A DNA stretch of 64,000 bases from the NCBI GenBank assembly GCA_902584995.1, contig CACICF010000001.1:1-64000 (forward strand), written 5' to 3'. Source of the DNA: an uncultured Pelagibacteraceae bacterium. Lineage in GTDB: Bacteria > Pseudomonadota > Alphaproteobacteria > Pelagibacterales > Pelagibacteraceae. Below the pieces are notes generated by a model. That model did not search any database and was not told the DNA's origin. It worked only from the letters and a program-made list of their open reading frames with translations. Below, piece after piece: positions 1 through 7,521 of this stretch (its first letter is position 1; each line of letters opens with the position of its first letter). Both the position numbers and the translations under genes were made by a program.

Positions 1-396
1 CCTCTTAGACCAAATGATTTTTTTATTAAAAAAGTTTGTCTTGGTGCTAAGTCTAAAAAAAAAATAACAGTTGGAAATATTAAAAATATTAGAGATTACT
101 CATGGATAACGGAAATTGTAAAAGCGGTAATATTTACATCATCTTTAAAACCTAATAATTTCATTATATCTGCTGGAACCAAACTATCAGGAGAGGATGT
201 TTTGAAATTTGCCTATAAATTTAATAATTTAAATTACAAAGAATATTTTAAAACTAGTAAAAAATTTATTAGAAAAGATGAAAATAATATTTTGATTGGA
301 TCTAAAATGAATACAAAGTATCTAGAAAGAAAATTTAATTTTAAATTTAAAGTTGTTCGAAAAGAATTAATAAGAAAAATTTATAACAGTTTATGA
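1..396 (+). CDS. GDP-mannose 4,6-dehydratase-like SDR protein, C-terminal part (5' end outside window)
   Basis: The open frame runs in from the left edge, so the listed ATG at 202 is internal and 131 C-terminal residues are visible. The segment PxRPNDFFIKK, then ITVGN and IRDYSWITEIVKA, followed by PNNFIISAG, matches the GDP-mannose 4,6-dehydratase C-terminal lobe (family pattern PRR..FVTRKI, LGN, RDWGHAKDYV, P.DFVIATG). The later ILIGSKMNTKYLERKF segment corresponds to the family's LLGDPTKAKEKLGW. The N-terminal Rossmann NAD(P) site and the catalytic Tyr-x3-Lys lie outside the window. These enzymes make GDP-4-keto-6-deoxymannose for surface polysaccharides. The stop overlaps the next ATG (ATGA), and the next gene is a glycosyltransferase, which fits that role. 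The exact substrate is not certain. Confidence 0.75.
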   Translation, partial: PLRPNDFFIKKVCLGAKSKKKITVGNIKNIRDYSWITEIVKAVIFTSSLKPNNFIISAGTKLSGEDVLKFAYKFNNLNYKEYFKTSKKFIRKDENNILIGSKMNTKYLERKFNFKFKVVRKELIRKIYNSL

Positions 397-1331
397 GAAT
401 AGGCATATATTTAAGTTATGTAGGTTTAGGAGCAAACTTGCTTCATCTTTCATATTGCCATCAAATTGCGAAAAAATACGGGCCTGTATCGATTATTACG
501 TTGTGTAAAAATCTTGAGGAAACTTTGGAAGATGATCCACTGATTGAGAATGTTTATTATATAGATAAGTTTCAAAAAAGACTGACGGATATTTATAAAT
601 TAAGCAATATCATTAAAAAATTAAATTTTAATAAGCTTTTGGTATTTTATCCAAGTATGAGAATTTACCTTTCAGCAAAATTAGCAGGAATTAAAGAGGT
701 TTATATTTATAATATTTTAAAAAAAAAGAACCTACATATCGTATATGCAGCAAAAAAACTTACTGAAGATTTTTTAGGAATTAATAATTGTCCCACAGAA
801 ACAAATTTTTATATCGATGAAAAAAAGACTGCTGAAATAAAAAACTTAAATAAAAATAAATTCAAAATTGTGATTGGCGCTGGATCATCTGGACCATCAA
901 CTAGATGGGGATCTAGAAATTTTTATACTTTAATAAATAAATTAAATGAAGAGGGTAATTATTTTTTTTATATACTATGTGGTCCAAATGAAAAAGAAAT
1001 TGAGAGAGAAATCATTTCGAATTTAAAAAGCAAAAACTTTTTAACTTTGAGTGATAAAAAAATAAAAGAATTATTACCTTACTTATGTACAGCTGACATG
1101 TATGTTGGAAATGACTCTTTTGGATCTCACATTACTTCACAATCGGGTATAAAAAGTATTGTTATACTTTTGGATACTCCAAAAGCCTATACCGATTATA
1201 GTCATAATTATTATAGAGTTATACCAAAGGGTTTTAAGATTGATGAAATAACACATGATACTAATGCAAATCCGAGTCTGGTTACAGTTGATGAAATAAA
1301 AAATAAAATTGATGACATTAAATCTAACTAA
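393..1331 (+). CDS. Glycosyltransferase family 9 (heptosyltransferase-like)
   Basis: A 312-residue protein with the two-Rossmann layout of ADP-heptose:LPS heptosyltransferases. The N-terminus reads MRIGIYLSYVGLGANLLHLS, and the acceptor half includes a (D/E)NVYYIDKF-type segment. The C-terminal half holds the nucleotide-sugar region: a VIGAGSSGPSTRWGSRNF segment (family GxS.. .K.Wp...F), then ILCGPNEKE and MYVGNDSFGSHI, equivalent to the GT9 'vgnDtg..H.A' motif. It probably adds a sugar to lipopolysaccharide core or a related surface glycan at the cytoplasmic face of the inner membrane. It is translationally coupled to the upstream dehydratase by an ATGA overlap. Its 3' end overlaps the convergent J-domain gene by 8 nt. 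The sugar specificity cannot be read from the sequence. Confidence 0.8.
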   Translation: MRIGIYLSYVGLGANLLHLSYCHQIAKKYGPVSIITLCKNLEETLEDDPLIENVYYIDKFQKRLTDIYKLSNIIKKLNFNKLLVFYPSMRIYLSAKLAGIKEVYIYNILKKKNLHIVYAAKKLTEDFLGINNCPTETNFYIDEKKTAEIKNLNKNKFKIVIGAGSSGPSTRWGSRNFYTLINKLNEEGNYFFYILCGPNEKEIEREIISNLKSKNFLTLSDKKIKELLPYLCTADMYVGNDSFGSHITSQSGIKSIVILLDTPKAYTDYSHNYYRVIPKGFKIDEITHDTNANPSLVTVDEIKNKIDDIKSN

Positions 1332-1833
1332 TTTCTTTTAATATTTTATCTTTTGACTCATTAACAATTGCTGCCAGTCTGTTTAACTCTGGGTTAATAT
1401 CTGGATGAATTTTTTTCATAATTTTTTTATAAGAATTTATTATTTGCTCTTTAGTATATTTTTTATTTGGATCTAAATTTAAGATCTTATATGCCTCATC
1501 TCTTGAGACTGACTGTGAATTTGAATTGCTTTGAAATCCATTAAAATTGAATCGCCCAGAATTTCTTAAAACTCTAAAAAGGCCCCACAATCTCAAAAGT
1601 TGAAACAGAGAAATCCCAGCTTTTGTTTTTATTAAAGGTAAAATTGCTAGAACAAATGGAAGTGAAAATATATATCGTCCTGCATAGGCCATAATGACAG
1701 CTAATACTATTGCTGAAAAAATTATTAATATTCTAATAAATCTTGAAATTTTTTTTGCTGAAATCCTGGCAAACCAAGTCAGAAGAACATATACAACGAC
1801 AAAAATAATAAGTGTTATAAAAAAAATATTCAT
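1324..1833 (-). CDS. Membrane-anchored J-domain protein (Tim14/Pam18-like)
   Basis: A 169-residue protein with hydrophobic segments at about residues 2-20, 33-50 and 54-68 and a C-terminal J domain at about 112-169. The J domain carries the invariant HPD motif (residues 143-145), which stimulates the ATPase of DnaK-type Hsp70s. It lacks the Gly/Phe and zinc-finger regions of DnaJ, so it is a type III J protein. Short alphaproteobacterial membrane proteins of this architecture resemble the mitochondrial import motor subunit Tim14/Pam18. The bacterial client or partner is unknown. It probably recruits DnaK to the inner membrane. It is divergent from the oligopeptidase gene and overlaps the upstream convergent glycosyltransferase gene by 8 nt. 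Confidence 0.8.
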   Translation of the reverse strand: MNIFFITLIIFVVVYVLLTWFARISAKKISRFIRILIIFSAIVLAVIMAYAGRYIFSLPFVLAILPLIKTKAGISLFQLLRLWGLFRVLRNSGRFNFNGFQSNSNSQSVSRDEAYKILNLDPNKKYTKEQIINSYKKIMKKIHPDINPELNRLAAIVNESKDKILKEIS

Positions 1834-1851
1834 ATATTAATAAAATTTATA

Positions 1852-3927
1852 ATGAAATTACCACAGCTTGAAAAAAAACCAGAAATAAAATCTTGTCACA
1901 ACACCACATGGACCGATGATTATAGTTGGATACATCAATCTGATATACTAGAAGTCTTGAAAGATAGTTCAAAACTTTTACCTGAAGTTAGAAAATATTT
2001 AGAAGATGAAAATAAGTATTTTTCTTATCAAATGAAAGATACTAAAAATATTCAAAAAAAACTTTTTGATGAAATAAAAGCAAGAATCAAATTAGATGAT
2101 GAGTCATTGCCTTACAAAGATAAAAAATATGAATATTGGACCAAGACTACAACTGAAGGAAATTATTCAATTAAATTGAGGAAAAAAATTGGTGAGGATA
2201 AAGTTGAAGAAATATGGAATGGAGATAAAGAGAAAGAAAAATTAAAAACAGAGTACTTTGGTTTAGGAGATCTAGAGGTTAGCTTTAACGATAAATATCT
2301 TGGATACTCTTTAGATTTAAAAGGTTCTGAGTACTACACAATTTATATAAGAGAAATTAAATCAGGAAAATTAATAACCGATAAAATTGAAGAAACAAGT
2401 GGAAGTATAGAATTTAGTTTGGATGATAAATATATTTTTTATTCTAAATTAGATCAACATCATAGGCCAAGAACTATTTATAGACATAAAATTGGATCAT
2501 CAGTAAAAGAGGATTTATTAATTTTTGAGGAAAAAAGTGAAGCATTTACTGTAGGTATTGGATTAAGTTCAGATGAAAAATATTTTATGATTACTAGTTC
2601 TGATCATAATACTTCTGAACAGTATTTTTTTAAAGTCGATGAAATTACTCCAAACCCTAAACTAATTCAAGAAAGACAAAAAGGCATTATTTACTCTATA
2701 AATTCATGGAATAACTTTTTTTACAAACATACAAATGAGGATGCTGAAGATTTTAAAATTGATAGATGTGATGATTTAATAAAACAAAAATGGGAACCAT
2801 TTATTAAAGCTAAAAATGAAGTTTTAATTGGAGGTTTGGTATTTTTAAACAATTGGATAATAAGATCAGAAATGTCAAACGCGCTTGGTAAAATTTTTTT
2901 AAGAGATCCAAAAACTAGCCAAGAAGAGGAAATCATTTTTAGCGATGAAGAAGTAATTGTACCAAGCATATCTTTGACTCAAAAAGATAAAAATACAGAC
3001 CAAGTATATCTTTCATACTCCTCTCCTAAAACACCAGGGAGAACTTTTTTATATAATTTGAAATCAAAATATAAAACACTAGTTAAAGAACAAGAAATTC
3101 CATCAGGACACAATCCAGATAACTATATTGTAGAACGTATAGAATGCCCATCACATGATGGGAGGATGGTTCCATTAACCATTACCAGACATAAAGATAC
3201 TGTTTTGGATGGATCATCGAATCTTTTACTTTACGGTTATGGATCATACGGAAATTCAATGTCTCCGGGATTTTCTTCTACTCGTTTAAGTTTAATAAAT
3301 AGAAATATAATTTGGGTAACAGCACATATTAGAGGAGGAATGGAGAGAGGGATGAAATGGTGGAAAGAAGGAAAACTTTTAAATAAAAAAAATACTTTTG
3401 AAGATTATATTGCTGCTGGAAAATACTTAGTTGAAAAACAATATACTTCACAAGGCAAAATAATAGGTATGGGTGGTTCTGCAGGTGGACTACTAATGGG
3501 GGCTGTTGTAAACCAAATTCCAGAACTATTTTTAGGAGTAATTATGGCTGTTCCATTTGTAGACTCATTAACAACTAATCTTGACCACTCACTTCCTTTG
3601 ACTGTTGGGGAATTTGATGAATTTGGAAATGCAAAAGAAAACAAAGAGCATTTTGATTATATTTATTCATACGCTCCATACAACAATATCAAAAAAATGG
3701 ATTATCCAAATATTTTAATTACAACAAGTCTTAGCGATAACAGAGTTCTTTTTGATGAACCGGCAAAATTTACTGCAAAATTAAGAGATCATAAAACAGA
3801 TAACAATTTACTACTCTTAAAAACTGAAATGAACGCAGGTCATGGAGGGAAATCAGGAAGAGATGGTGCTATAGAGGAAATAGCGATTGATTATGCTTTT
3901 GCATTAAAAATAGCTAAAAAAAATTAA
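1852..3927 (+). CDS. ptrB: Oligopeptidase B (S9A serine peptidase)
   Basis: A 691-residue protein with an N-terminal beta-propeller and a C-terminal alpha/beta-hydrolase domain, the usual length and order of oligopeptidase B. The nucleophile elbow GGSAGG places the catalytic Ser at residue 543. SLSDNRV gives Asp629, and MNAGHGG gives His664. The signature PFVDSLTTNLDHSLPLT is typical of the PtrB branch, where it precedes the acidic residues that select basic P1 side chains. No signal peptide is seen, so it should be a cytoplasmic enzyme that cleaves short peptides after Arg/Lys. Only about 18 bp separate it from the divergent J-domain gene. Prolyl oligopeptidase is a less likely alternative because the LTTNLD..LPLT segment favours PtrB. 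Confidence 0.9.
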   Translation: MKLPQLEKKPEIKSCHNTTWTDDYSWIHQSDILEVLKDSSKLLPEVRKYLEDENKYFSYQMKDTKNIQKKLFDEIKARIKLDDESLPYKDKKYEYWTKTTTEGNYSIKLRKKIGEDKVEEIWNGDKEKEKLKTEYFGLGDLEVSFNDKYLGYSLDLKGSEYYTIYIREIKSGKLITDKIEETSGSIEFSLDDKYIFYSKLDQHHRPRTIYRHKIGSSVKEDLLIFEEKSEAFTVGIGLSSDEKYFMITSSDHNTSEQYFFKVDEITPNPKLIQERQKGIIYSINSWNNFFYKHTNEDAEDFKIDRCDDLIKQKWEPFIKAKNEVLIGGLVFLNNWIIRSEMSNALGKIFLRDPKTSQEEEIIFSDEEVIVPSISLTQKDKNTDQVYLSYSSPKTPGRTFLYNLKSKYKTLVKEQEIPSGHNPDNYIVERIECPSHDGRMVPLTITRHKDTVLDGSSNLLLYGYGSYGNSMSPGFSSTRLSLINRNIIWVTAHIRGGMERGMKWWKEGKLLNKKNTFEDYIAAGKYLVEKQYTSQGKIIGMGGSAGGLLMGAVVNQIPELFLGVIMAVPFVDSLTTNLDHSLPLTVGEFDEFGNAKENKEHFDYIYSYAPYNNIKKMDYPNILITTSLSDNRVLFDEPAKFTAKLRDHKTDNNLLLLKTEMNAGHGGKSGRDGAIEEIAIDYAFALKIAKKN

Positions 3928-3935
3928 ATTTTTAA

Positions 3936-3964
3936 CATTGAATTCTAAGAACTAGTCACCATAT
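3936..3964 (+). promoter_or_regulatory. Candidate heat-shock (RpoH-type) promoter for hsp20
   Basis: CATTGAA at 3936-3942 and CACCATAT ending at 3964 resemble the sigma-32 elements CTTGAA and CCCATNT, with 16 nt between TTGAA and CCATAT. It lies just upstream of the ROSE-like leader of an Hsp20 gene, which is the expected place. The match is imperfect and AT-rich DNA gives chance hits, so this is inference from sequence and context. Confidence 0.4.
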
Positions 3965-3969
3965 AAATA

Positions 3970-4026
3970 TAGTAAGTCGCCTAATGGGGCTTACGTAAAT
4001 TAACTTGCTTAAACAAAAGGAGTAAA
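3970..4026 (+). promoter_or_regulatory. ROSE-like RNA thermometer in the hsp20 5' UTR
   Basis: Two consecutive hairpins precede the Hsp20 start. The first pairs GTAAG (3972-3976) with CTTAC (3990-3994), with further weak pairs inside. The second puts ACTTGCTT (4003-4010) opposite the Shine-Dalgarno stretch AAAAGGAGT (4015-4023). The U(U/C)GCU anti-SD opposite AGGA, with its unpaired or G-G mismatch position, is the hallmark of ROSE thermometers, which are known upstream of alphaproteobacterial and enterobacterial small heat-shock genes. It would block ribosome binding at low temperature and melt on warming. The motif is seen directly; function is inferred. Confidence 0.65.
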
Positions 4027-4027
4027 T

Positions 4028-4474
4028 ATGACAAGTAAGGACTTATCTATCTTTAACTCACTGAGACCGTTTTCAATTGGATTCGATGATATGTTTGACC
4101 AATTTGAAAATATGCTTGGTAATGGTGGAATGACAATGCAATCTAATTATCCACCATATAACATCAGAAAAACTGGCAAAGATAACTATTCTATTGAAGT
4201 TGCATTAGCTGGTTTTAATAAAAATGATGTTGAAGTAGAGTTCGAAGACAATTTATTAACTGTAAGAACTAAACAGTTTAATAAGTCAGAGGACAAAAAT
4301 GAAGATGGTGAAATAATTCATAAAGGAATTTCACAAAGGCAATTTGCAAGATCCTTTACTATCGCAGATGATGTGAAAGTAAACGGAGCTGAACTTAAGG
4401 ATGGTCTTTTGACAATTGCTTGTGAAAGAATTTTACCTGATCATAAGAAAAAAAGACTTATTGATATCAAGTAA
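4028..4474 (+). CDS. ibpA: Small heat-shock protein, Hsp20/IbpA family
   Basis: A 148-residue holdase chaperone. The alpha-crystallin domain occupies about residues 35-140 (PYNIRKTGKDNYSIEVALAG, then DNLLTVRT, then the FARSFTIADDVKV and GLLTIACER strands). It ends in a short basic tail. Members form large oligomers that hold unfolding proteins for DnaK/ClpB. The start ATG at 4028 has a strong AAGGAG site that is masked in the ROSE-like hairpin upstream. A RpoH-like promoter candidate lies before that, so both transcription and translation may be heat-controlled. The gene is transcribed alone and ends in a strong GC hairpin. The match to IbpA-type proteins is clear, although IbpA and HspA naming is arbitrary here. 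Confidence 0.93.
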   Translation: MTSKDLSIFNSLRPFSIGFDDMFDQFENMLGNGGMTMQSNYPPYNIRKTGKDNYSIEVALAGFNKNDVEVEFEDNLLTVRTKQFNKSEDKNEDGEIIHKGISQRQFARSFTIADDVKVNGAELKDGLLTIACERILPDHKKKRLIDIK

Positions 4475-4489
4475 TTAATTTTAACCTTG

Positions 4490-4515
4490 CTTGTGGGGGT
4501 CGCCCCACAAGTTTA
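4490..4515. terminator. Hairpin between convergent hsp20 and lipoprotein genes
   Basis: A perfect 9-bp stem, CTTGTGGGG (4490-4498) with CCCCACAAG (4503-4511) around a GTCG loop, sits between the stops of two convergent genes. It is by far the most GC-rich element nearby. The plus strand continues only GTTTAAAA, so the U-tract is short. It may act as a bidirectional terminator or a 3' stabilising hairpin. Confidence 0.6.
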
Positions 4516-4815
4516 AAAACATCCGCTTGAACTAAAAGCTATAATAGTACCACTGGCATTTACCTCAAATCTTCTCTCGCAAGGCATCCCATACTTTTTA
4601 GTTTTATAAATTAAAACTTCATTACCTGTACTATTTATAATATCCTCGGTAGGAGCACCCAGTTCCAACTTCATTTTGTTGACATCTTCACCAACAAATA
4701 ATCCAAATTTTTTATTCTCTTTTTCTGCAACTTCGTCAGTTTTATTTTTAATAGTCTGGCAAGCAGTTGTTAAAAAAACAATTGATATTAATGTTATTAT
4801 AAATTTTAATTTCAT
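4513..4815 (-). CDS. Small lipoprotein, SmpA/BamE-like fold suspected
   Basis: A 100-residue protein beginning with a lipoprotein signal peptide (MKLKFIITLISIVFLTTAC), with lipobox LTTAC and the lipidated Cys at residue 19. The mature part contains VNKMKLELGAPTEDI and a YKTKKYG strand, which resembles the 'lG.P........ Y' repeat of SmpA/OmlA (BamE-type) domains. Two further cysteines (C.MPC-like and SSGCF at the end) could form a disulphide. The likely location is the periplasmic face of the inner or outer membrane. A function cannot be assigned. It is a single gene facing hsp20, with a GC hairpin between them. Confidence 0.7.
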   Translation of the reverse strand: MKLKFIITLISIVFLTTACQTIKNKTDEVAEKENKKFGLFVGEDVNKMKLELGAPTEDIINSTGNEVLIYKTKKYGMPCERRFEVNASGTIIAFSSSGCF

Positions 4816-4954
4816 TATCTAAACATATTACTAAAATGTGTCCAAAGATTAACTTAAAAGTTGAATAATTAATAAGTTTTCTCTCAAAAATCGATTTATT
4901 TATTGTATTTATAGAGCTTAATTCTTTATTTTTACAATTAAGATCAAGATTCTA

Positions 4955-5281
4955 ATGAATACAAAACTTACAATATCAAACATTTCAAAAATATATCCAG
5001 GATGTGTAGCAAACGATAACGTTTCATTAGAGTTTGGGAGTGGAAAAATATACGCTTTATTGGGAGAAAATGGTGCTGGCAAGTCTACACTTGTCAAAAT
5101 TTTATCTGGAGTAGTAAAACCAGATGAAGGAAAAGTTTTTTTGAATAATGAAAATATCAAACTTAATTCTCCTCTAGATGCTAAGAAAAATAATATTGGA
5201 ATGGTTTTTCAGCATTTTAATTTATTTGAAACTTTATCTGTTTTTGAAAACTTGAGTATCGATAGTAATGAAAAAAAATGA
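4955..5281 (+). CDS. N-terminal fragment of the split importer ATPase (Walker A half)
   Basis: This 108-residue frame carries the first Walker A motif (GENGAGKST, about residues 38-46) and a Q-loop, then stops just after the A8 run at ...SNEKK. It lacks the ABC signature and Walker B, so it cannot form a working nucleotide site by itself. There is no good Shine-Dalgarno sequence before the ATG. The upstream 139-bp gap separates it from the divergent lipoprotein gene. It should be read together with the next frame as one gene. Confidence 0.8.
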   Translation: MNTKLTISNISKIYPGCVANDNVSLEFGSGKIYALLGENGAGKSTLVKILSGVVKPDEGKVFLNNENIKLNSPLDAKKNNIGMVFQHFNLFETLSVFENLSIDSNEKK

Positions 5282-6455
5282 GGAACTTAGATTCTTGGTG
5301 AATGAAATCTTAAAAAAATATAATTTTAAAATTGATTTAGATATTCCAGTTCTAAACTTATCAGCAGGTCAAAAACAAAAAGTTGAAATAATAAGATGTT
5401 TAATTAGAAATCCTAAAGTATTAATAATGGATGAACCTACATCAGTTTTAACTGAACAGGAAACAGAAGATCTTTTTATTTCATTAAAAAAATTCTCAGA
5501 AGAAGGAATTTTAATAATTTATATAACACATAAACTAAAAGAGGTACTTTCACTCTGTGATGAAGTAGCAGTGATGAGGAAAGGCAGAGTTGTATCTGTA
5601 AACAGTACAAAAGAAGAAAAAATTGAGAGTTTGGCTAATAAAATGGTTGGAGAAAATCTAAGTACTATAAGAAAAAAAATTAAAAATTTAAAAAATAGTG
5701 AAGAAATTTTAAAAATCTCAAACTTAAATTTTAGAAGTGACGATCCTTATGAAACAAATTTAATAAATTTAAATTTTTCTTTAAAAAAGGGAGAATGCTT
5801 AGGAATAGCGGGAATTTCAGGAAATGGTCAAAGTGAATTATTTCAAATTTTGAGTGGAGAAATAATTACAGAGTATACATCTATAAAATTTAGAAACAAA
5901 GAAATTAGCAAGCTCAATCCGAGAGAAAGAAGAGAATATCTTATGGCTTTTTCACCAGAGGACCGTATTTCACAAGCGGCAGTTCCAGAATTAAAGATAT
6001 ACGAAAATGTTGCTTTAAATAATTTTAAATCTTCTAACTTTTTTGAGAGGGGATTAGTAAACGAAAAAAAAATAAAAGAACACTCAAAAAAAATACTATC
6101 TAATTTTTCTGTAAATACAGATAATGTTAATATGAAAAGTCAATTTTTGTCAGGAGGAAATCTTCAAAAGTTAATTATAGGAAGAGAATTGATTACTTCT
6201 CCAGAACTCTTGGTTTGCTTCAATCCAACTTGGGGGCTTGATGTCGGTGCTATCAATTATATTCATGAAACTCTTATAAATATCAATGAACAGGGTAAAT
6301 CCTCAATATTAATTTCTACAGATAACGACGAACTTTTAAGATTAAGCGATAGGATATGTGTAATTTATAAAGGCAAATTATCTAAAATCATGGATATAAA
6401 TGAAGTTACTCCAGAAAAATTAGGAATTTTGATGGGAGGAGGTTCAATTGATTAA
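5268..6455 (+). CDS. C-terminal fragment of the split importer ATPase (signature half plus second ABC domain)
   Basis: This 395-residue frame begins inside the previous one at an ATG just before the A8 run. It holds the first-domain signature LSAGQKQK, Walker B VLIMDEPTS and H-loop YITHKL. The second domain has a degenerate P-loop (GISGNGQSE), LSGGNLQK and FNPTWGLD in place of the usual DEPT, as is normal for the second half of BMP/ribose-type ATPases. Independent re-initiation at 5268 is possible but would give half a first domain. It is followed by a permease that starts with TTG behind a strong GGAGGAGG site. Confidence 0.8.
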   Translation: MKKNEELRFLVNEILKKYNFKIDLDIPVLNLSAGQKQKVEIIRCLIRNPKVLIMDEPTSVLTEQETEDLFISLKKFSEEGILIIYITHKLKEVLSLCDEVAVMRKGRVVSVNSTKEEKIESLANKMVGENLSTIRKKIKNLKNSEEILKISNLNFRSDDPYETNLINLNFSLKKGECLGIAGISGNGQSELFQILSGEIITEYTSIKFRNKEISKLNPRERREYLMAFSPEDRISQAAVPELKIYENVALNNFKSSNFFERGLVNEKKIKEHSKKILSNFSVNTDNVNMKSQFLSGGNLQKLIIGRELITSPELLVCFNPTWGLDVGAINYIHETLININEQGKSSILISTDNDELLRLSDRICVIYKGKLSKIMDINEVTPEKLGILMGGGSID

Positions 6456-7521
6456 AATTGAAAAACGTAATGATGTTTCTCCCTCAATTTACTTTTTAAC
6501 ACCAATTTTAGCTATTTTTCTTACTTTATTTGGTGGAGGAATTATTTTTTATGTGCTGGGTTTCAATCCTATAGAAGCTTTAAAATTTTTTTTTATAACA
6601 CCTATTTCTGACTTATACGGCTTAAGCGAACTTTTGGTAAAAGCAACGCCACTTTGTTTAATAGCAATTGGTTTATCTTTTTGTTTTAAAAGTAATAATT
6701 GGAACATTGGAGCCGAAGGACAACTCATTTTTGGGGGAATTGTTGGTGGTGGTGTTGCTTTATTATTTTACGGTCATGATGGTTTTTATGTTTTACCAAT
6801 AATCATTTTATCTGGTGCAATTGGAGGAATGATATTTGCAATGATCCCCGCAGTTTTGAAAACTTATTTTAATACAAACGAAATATTAGTCAGCTTAATG
6901 CTAGTTTATGTAGCTAAATTATTATTAGATTACTTAGTGGTCGGTCCTTGGAGTAATCCTGAAGGTTTTAACTTTCCTGAAACAAGACAATTTAGTGAAT
7001 CTGCAAGGATGCCTATTTTATTTGATGGTTTAAGAATTCATGCTGGAATTTTTATCACTTTAATAACTGTATTCTTAAGTTGGCTAATTTTATACAAAAC
7101 ATATTTAGGTTTTCAAATAAAAGTTTCAGGTTTAAGTTTAAAGACAGCAAAATATGCAGGCTACAAAGGTAAAACCATGATCATTATAGTTTTTATGATC
7201 AGTGGAGCATGTGCGGGTCTTGCAGGAGTTGGGGAAATAACTGGACCAATCGGTCAGTTACATAGAAATATTTCACCAGACTATGGTTTTACAGCAATAA
7301 TTGTTGCTTTCTTAGGAAGGTTAAATCCAATTGGAATTATATTTGCTTCACTGATTGTAGCTCTAACTTACTTAGGTGCAGAAACGGCACAGATTTTTTT
7401 ACAAGTACCCAAATATACAGGTCAAGTTTTTCAAGGGATGATTTTATTCTTTCTTCTTGGATCTGACTACTTGCTATTTTTTAAAATAAAATTTTTAGGT
7501 CTAAAAAAAAATGAGCTTTGA
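6448..7521 (+). CDS. Nucleoside-type ABC transporter permease 1 (YufP-like)
   Basis: A 357-residue inner membrane protein with about ten hydrophobic segments and the BPD_transp_2 (branched-chain amino-acid/ribose/nucleoside) signature region NNWNIGAEGQLIFGGIVGG. The middle contains LSGAIGGMIFAMIPAVLKTYFNTNEILVSLML, typical of YufP/NupB permeases. It begins at TTG 6448, and an unusually strong GGAGGAGG sequence at 6435-6442 supports that start over later ATGs. It overlaps the ATPase frame by 8 nt and the next permease by 11 nt. It would form the membrane channel with the second permease for a BMP-type binding protein. The substrate is probably a nucleoside or purine, judged from the family and the adjacent phosphoribosyltransferase. 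Confidence 0.88.
   Translation: MIKIEKRNDVSPSIYFLTPILAIFLTLFGGGIIFYVLGFNPIEALKFFFITPISDLYGLSELLVKATPLCLIAIGLSFCFKSNNWNIGAEGQLIFGGIVGGGVALLFYGHDGFYVLPIIILSGAIGGMIFAMIPAVLKTYFNTNEILVSLMLVYVAKLLLDYLVVGPWSNPEGFNFPETRQFSESARMPILFDGLRIHAGIFITLITVFLSWLILYKTYLGFQIKVSGLSLKTAKYAGYKGKTMIIIVFMISGACAGLAGVGEITGPIGQLHRNISPDYGFTAIIVAFLGRLNPIGIIFASLIVALTYLGAETAQIFLQVPKYTGQVFQGMILFFLLGSDYLLFFKIKFLGLKKNEL

Larger units (their letters stand above)
4955..6455 (+). pseudogene. BMP-type nucleoside ABC importer ATPase, split by a frameshift in an A8 run
   Basis: Two overlapping frames, 4955-5281 (108 aa) and 5268-6455 (395 aa), together encode one two-domain ABC ATPase of the YufO/NupA type. The first frame has Walker A GENGAGKST and the Q-loop VFQHFNLF. 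The second continues with the signature LSAGQKQK, Walker B VLIMDEPTS and the complete second ABC domain (GISGNGQSE, LSGGNLQK, FNPTWGLDVGA). The frames meet at eight A residues (5271-5278). Reading seven A residues joins them into a 499-residue protein of normal family length. Alternatives are a sequencing error, transcriptional slippage on the A-run that restores the protein, or a recent inactivation. The intact permease and binding-protein genes downstream argue against simple decay. Confidence 0.85.

Noticed and set aside
4816-4954. Purine riboswitch before the BMP-type importer
   Set aside because: The 139-bp AT-rich gap has no TATA-P1 with the conserved loop sequences of the purine aptamer, and no clear hairpin. 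I see only possible -10-like AT tracts.
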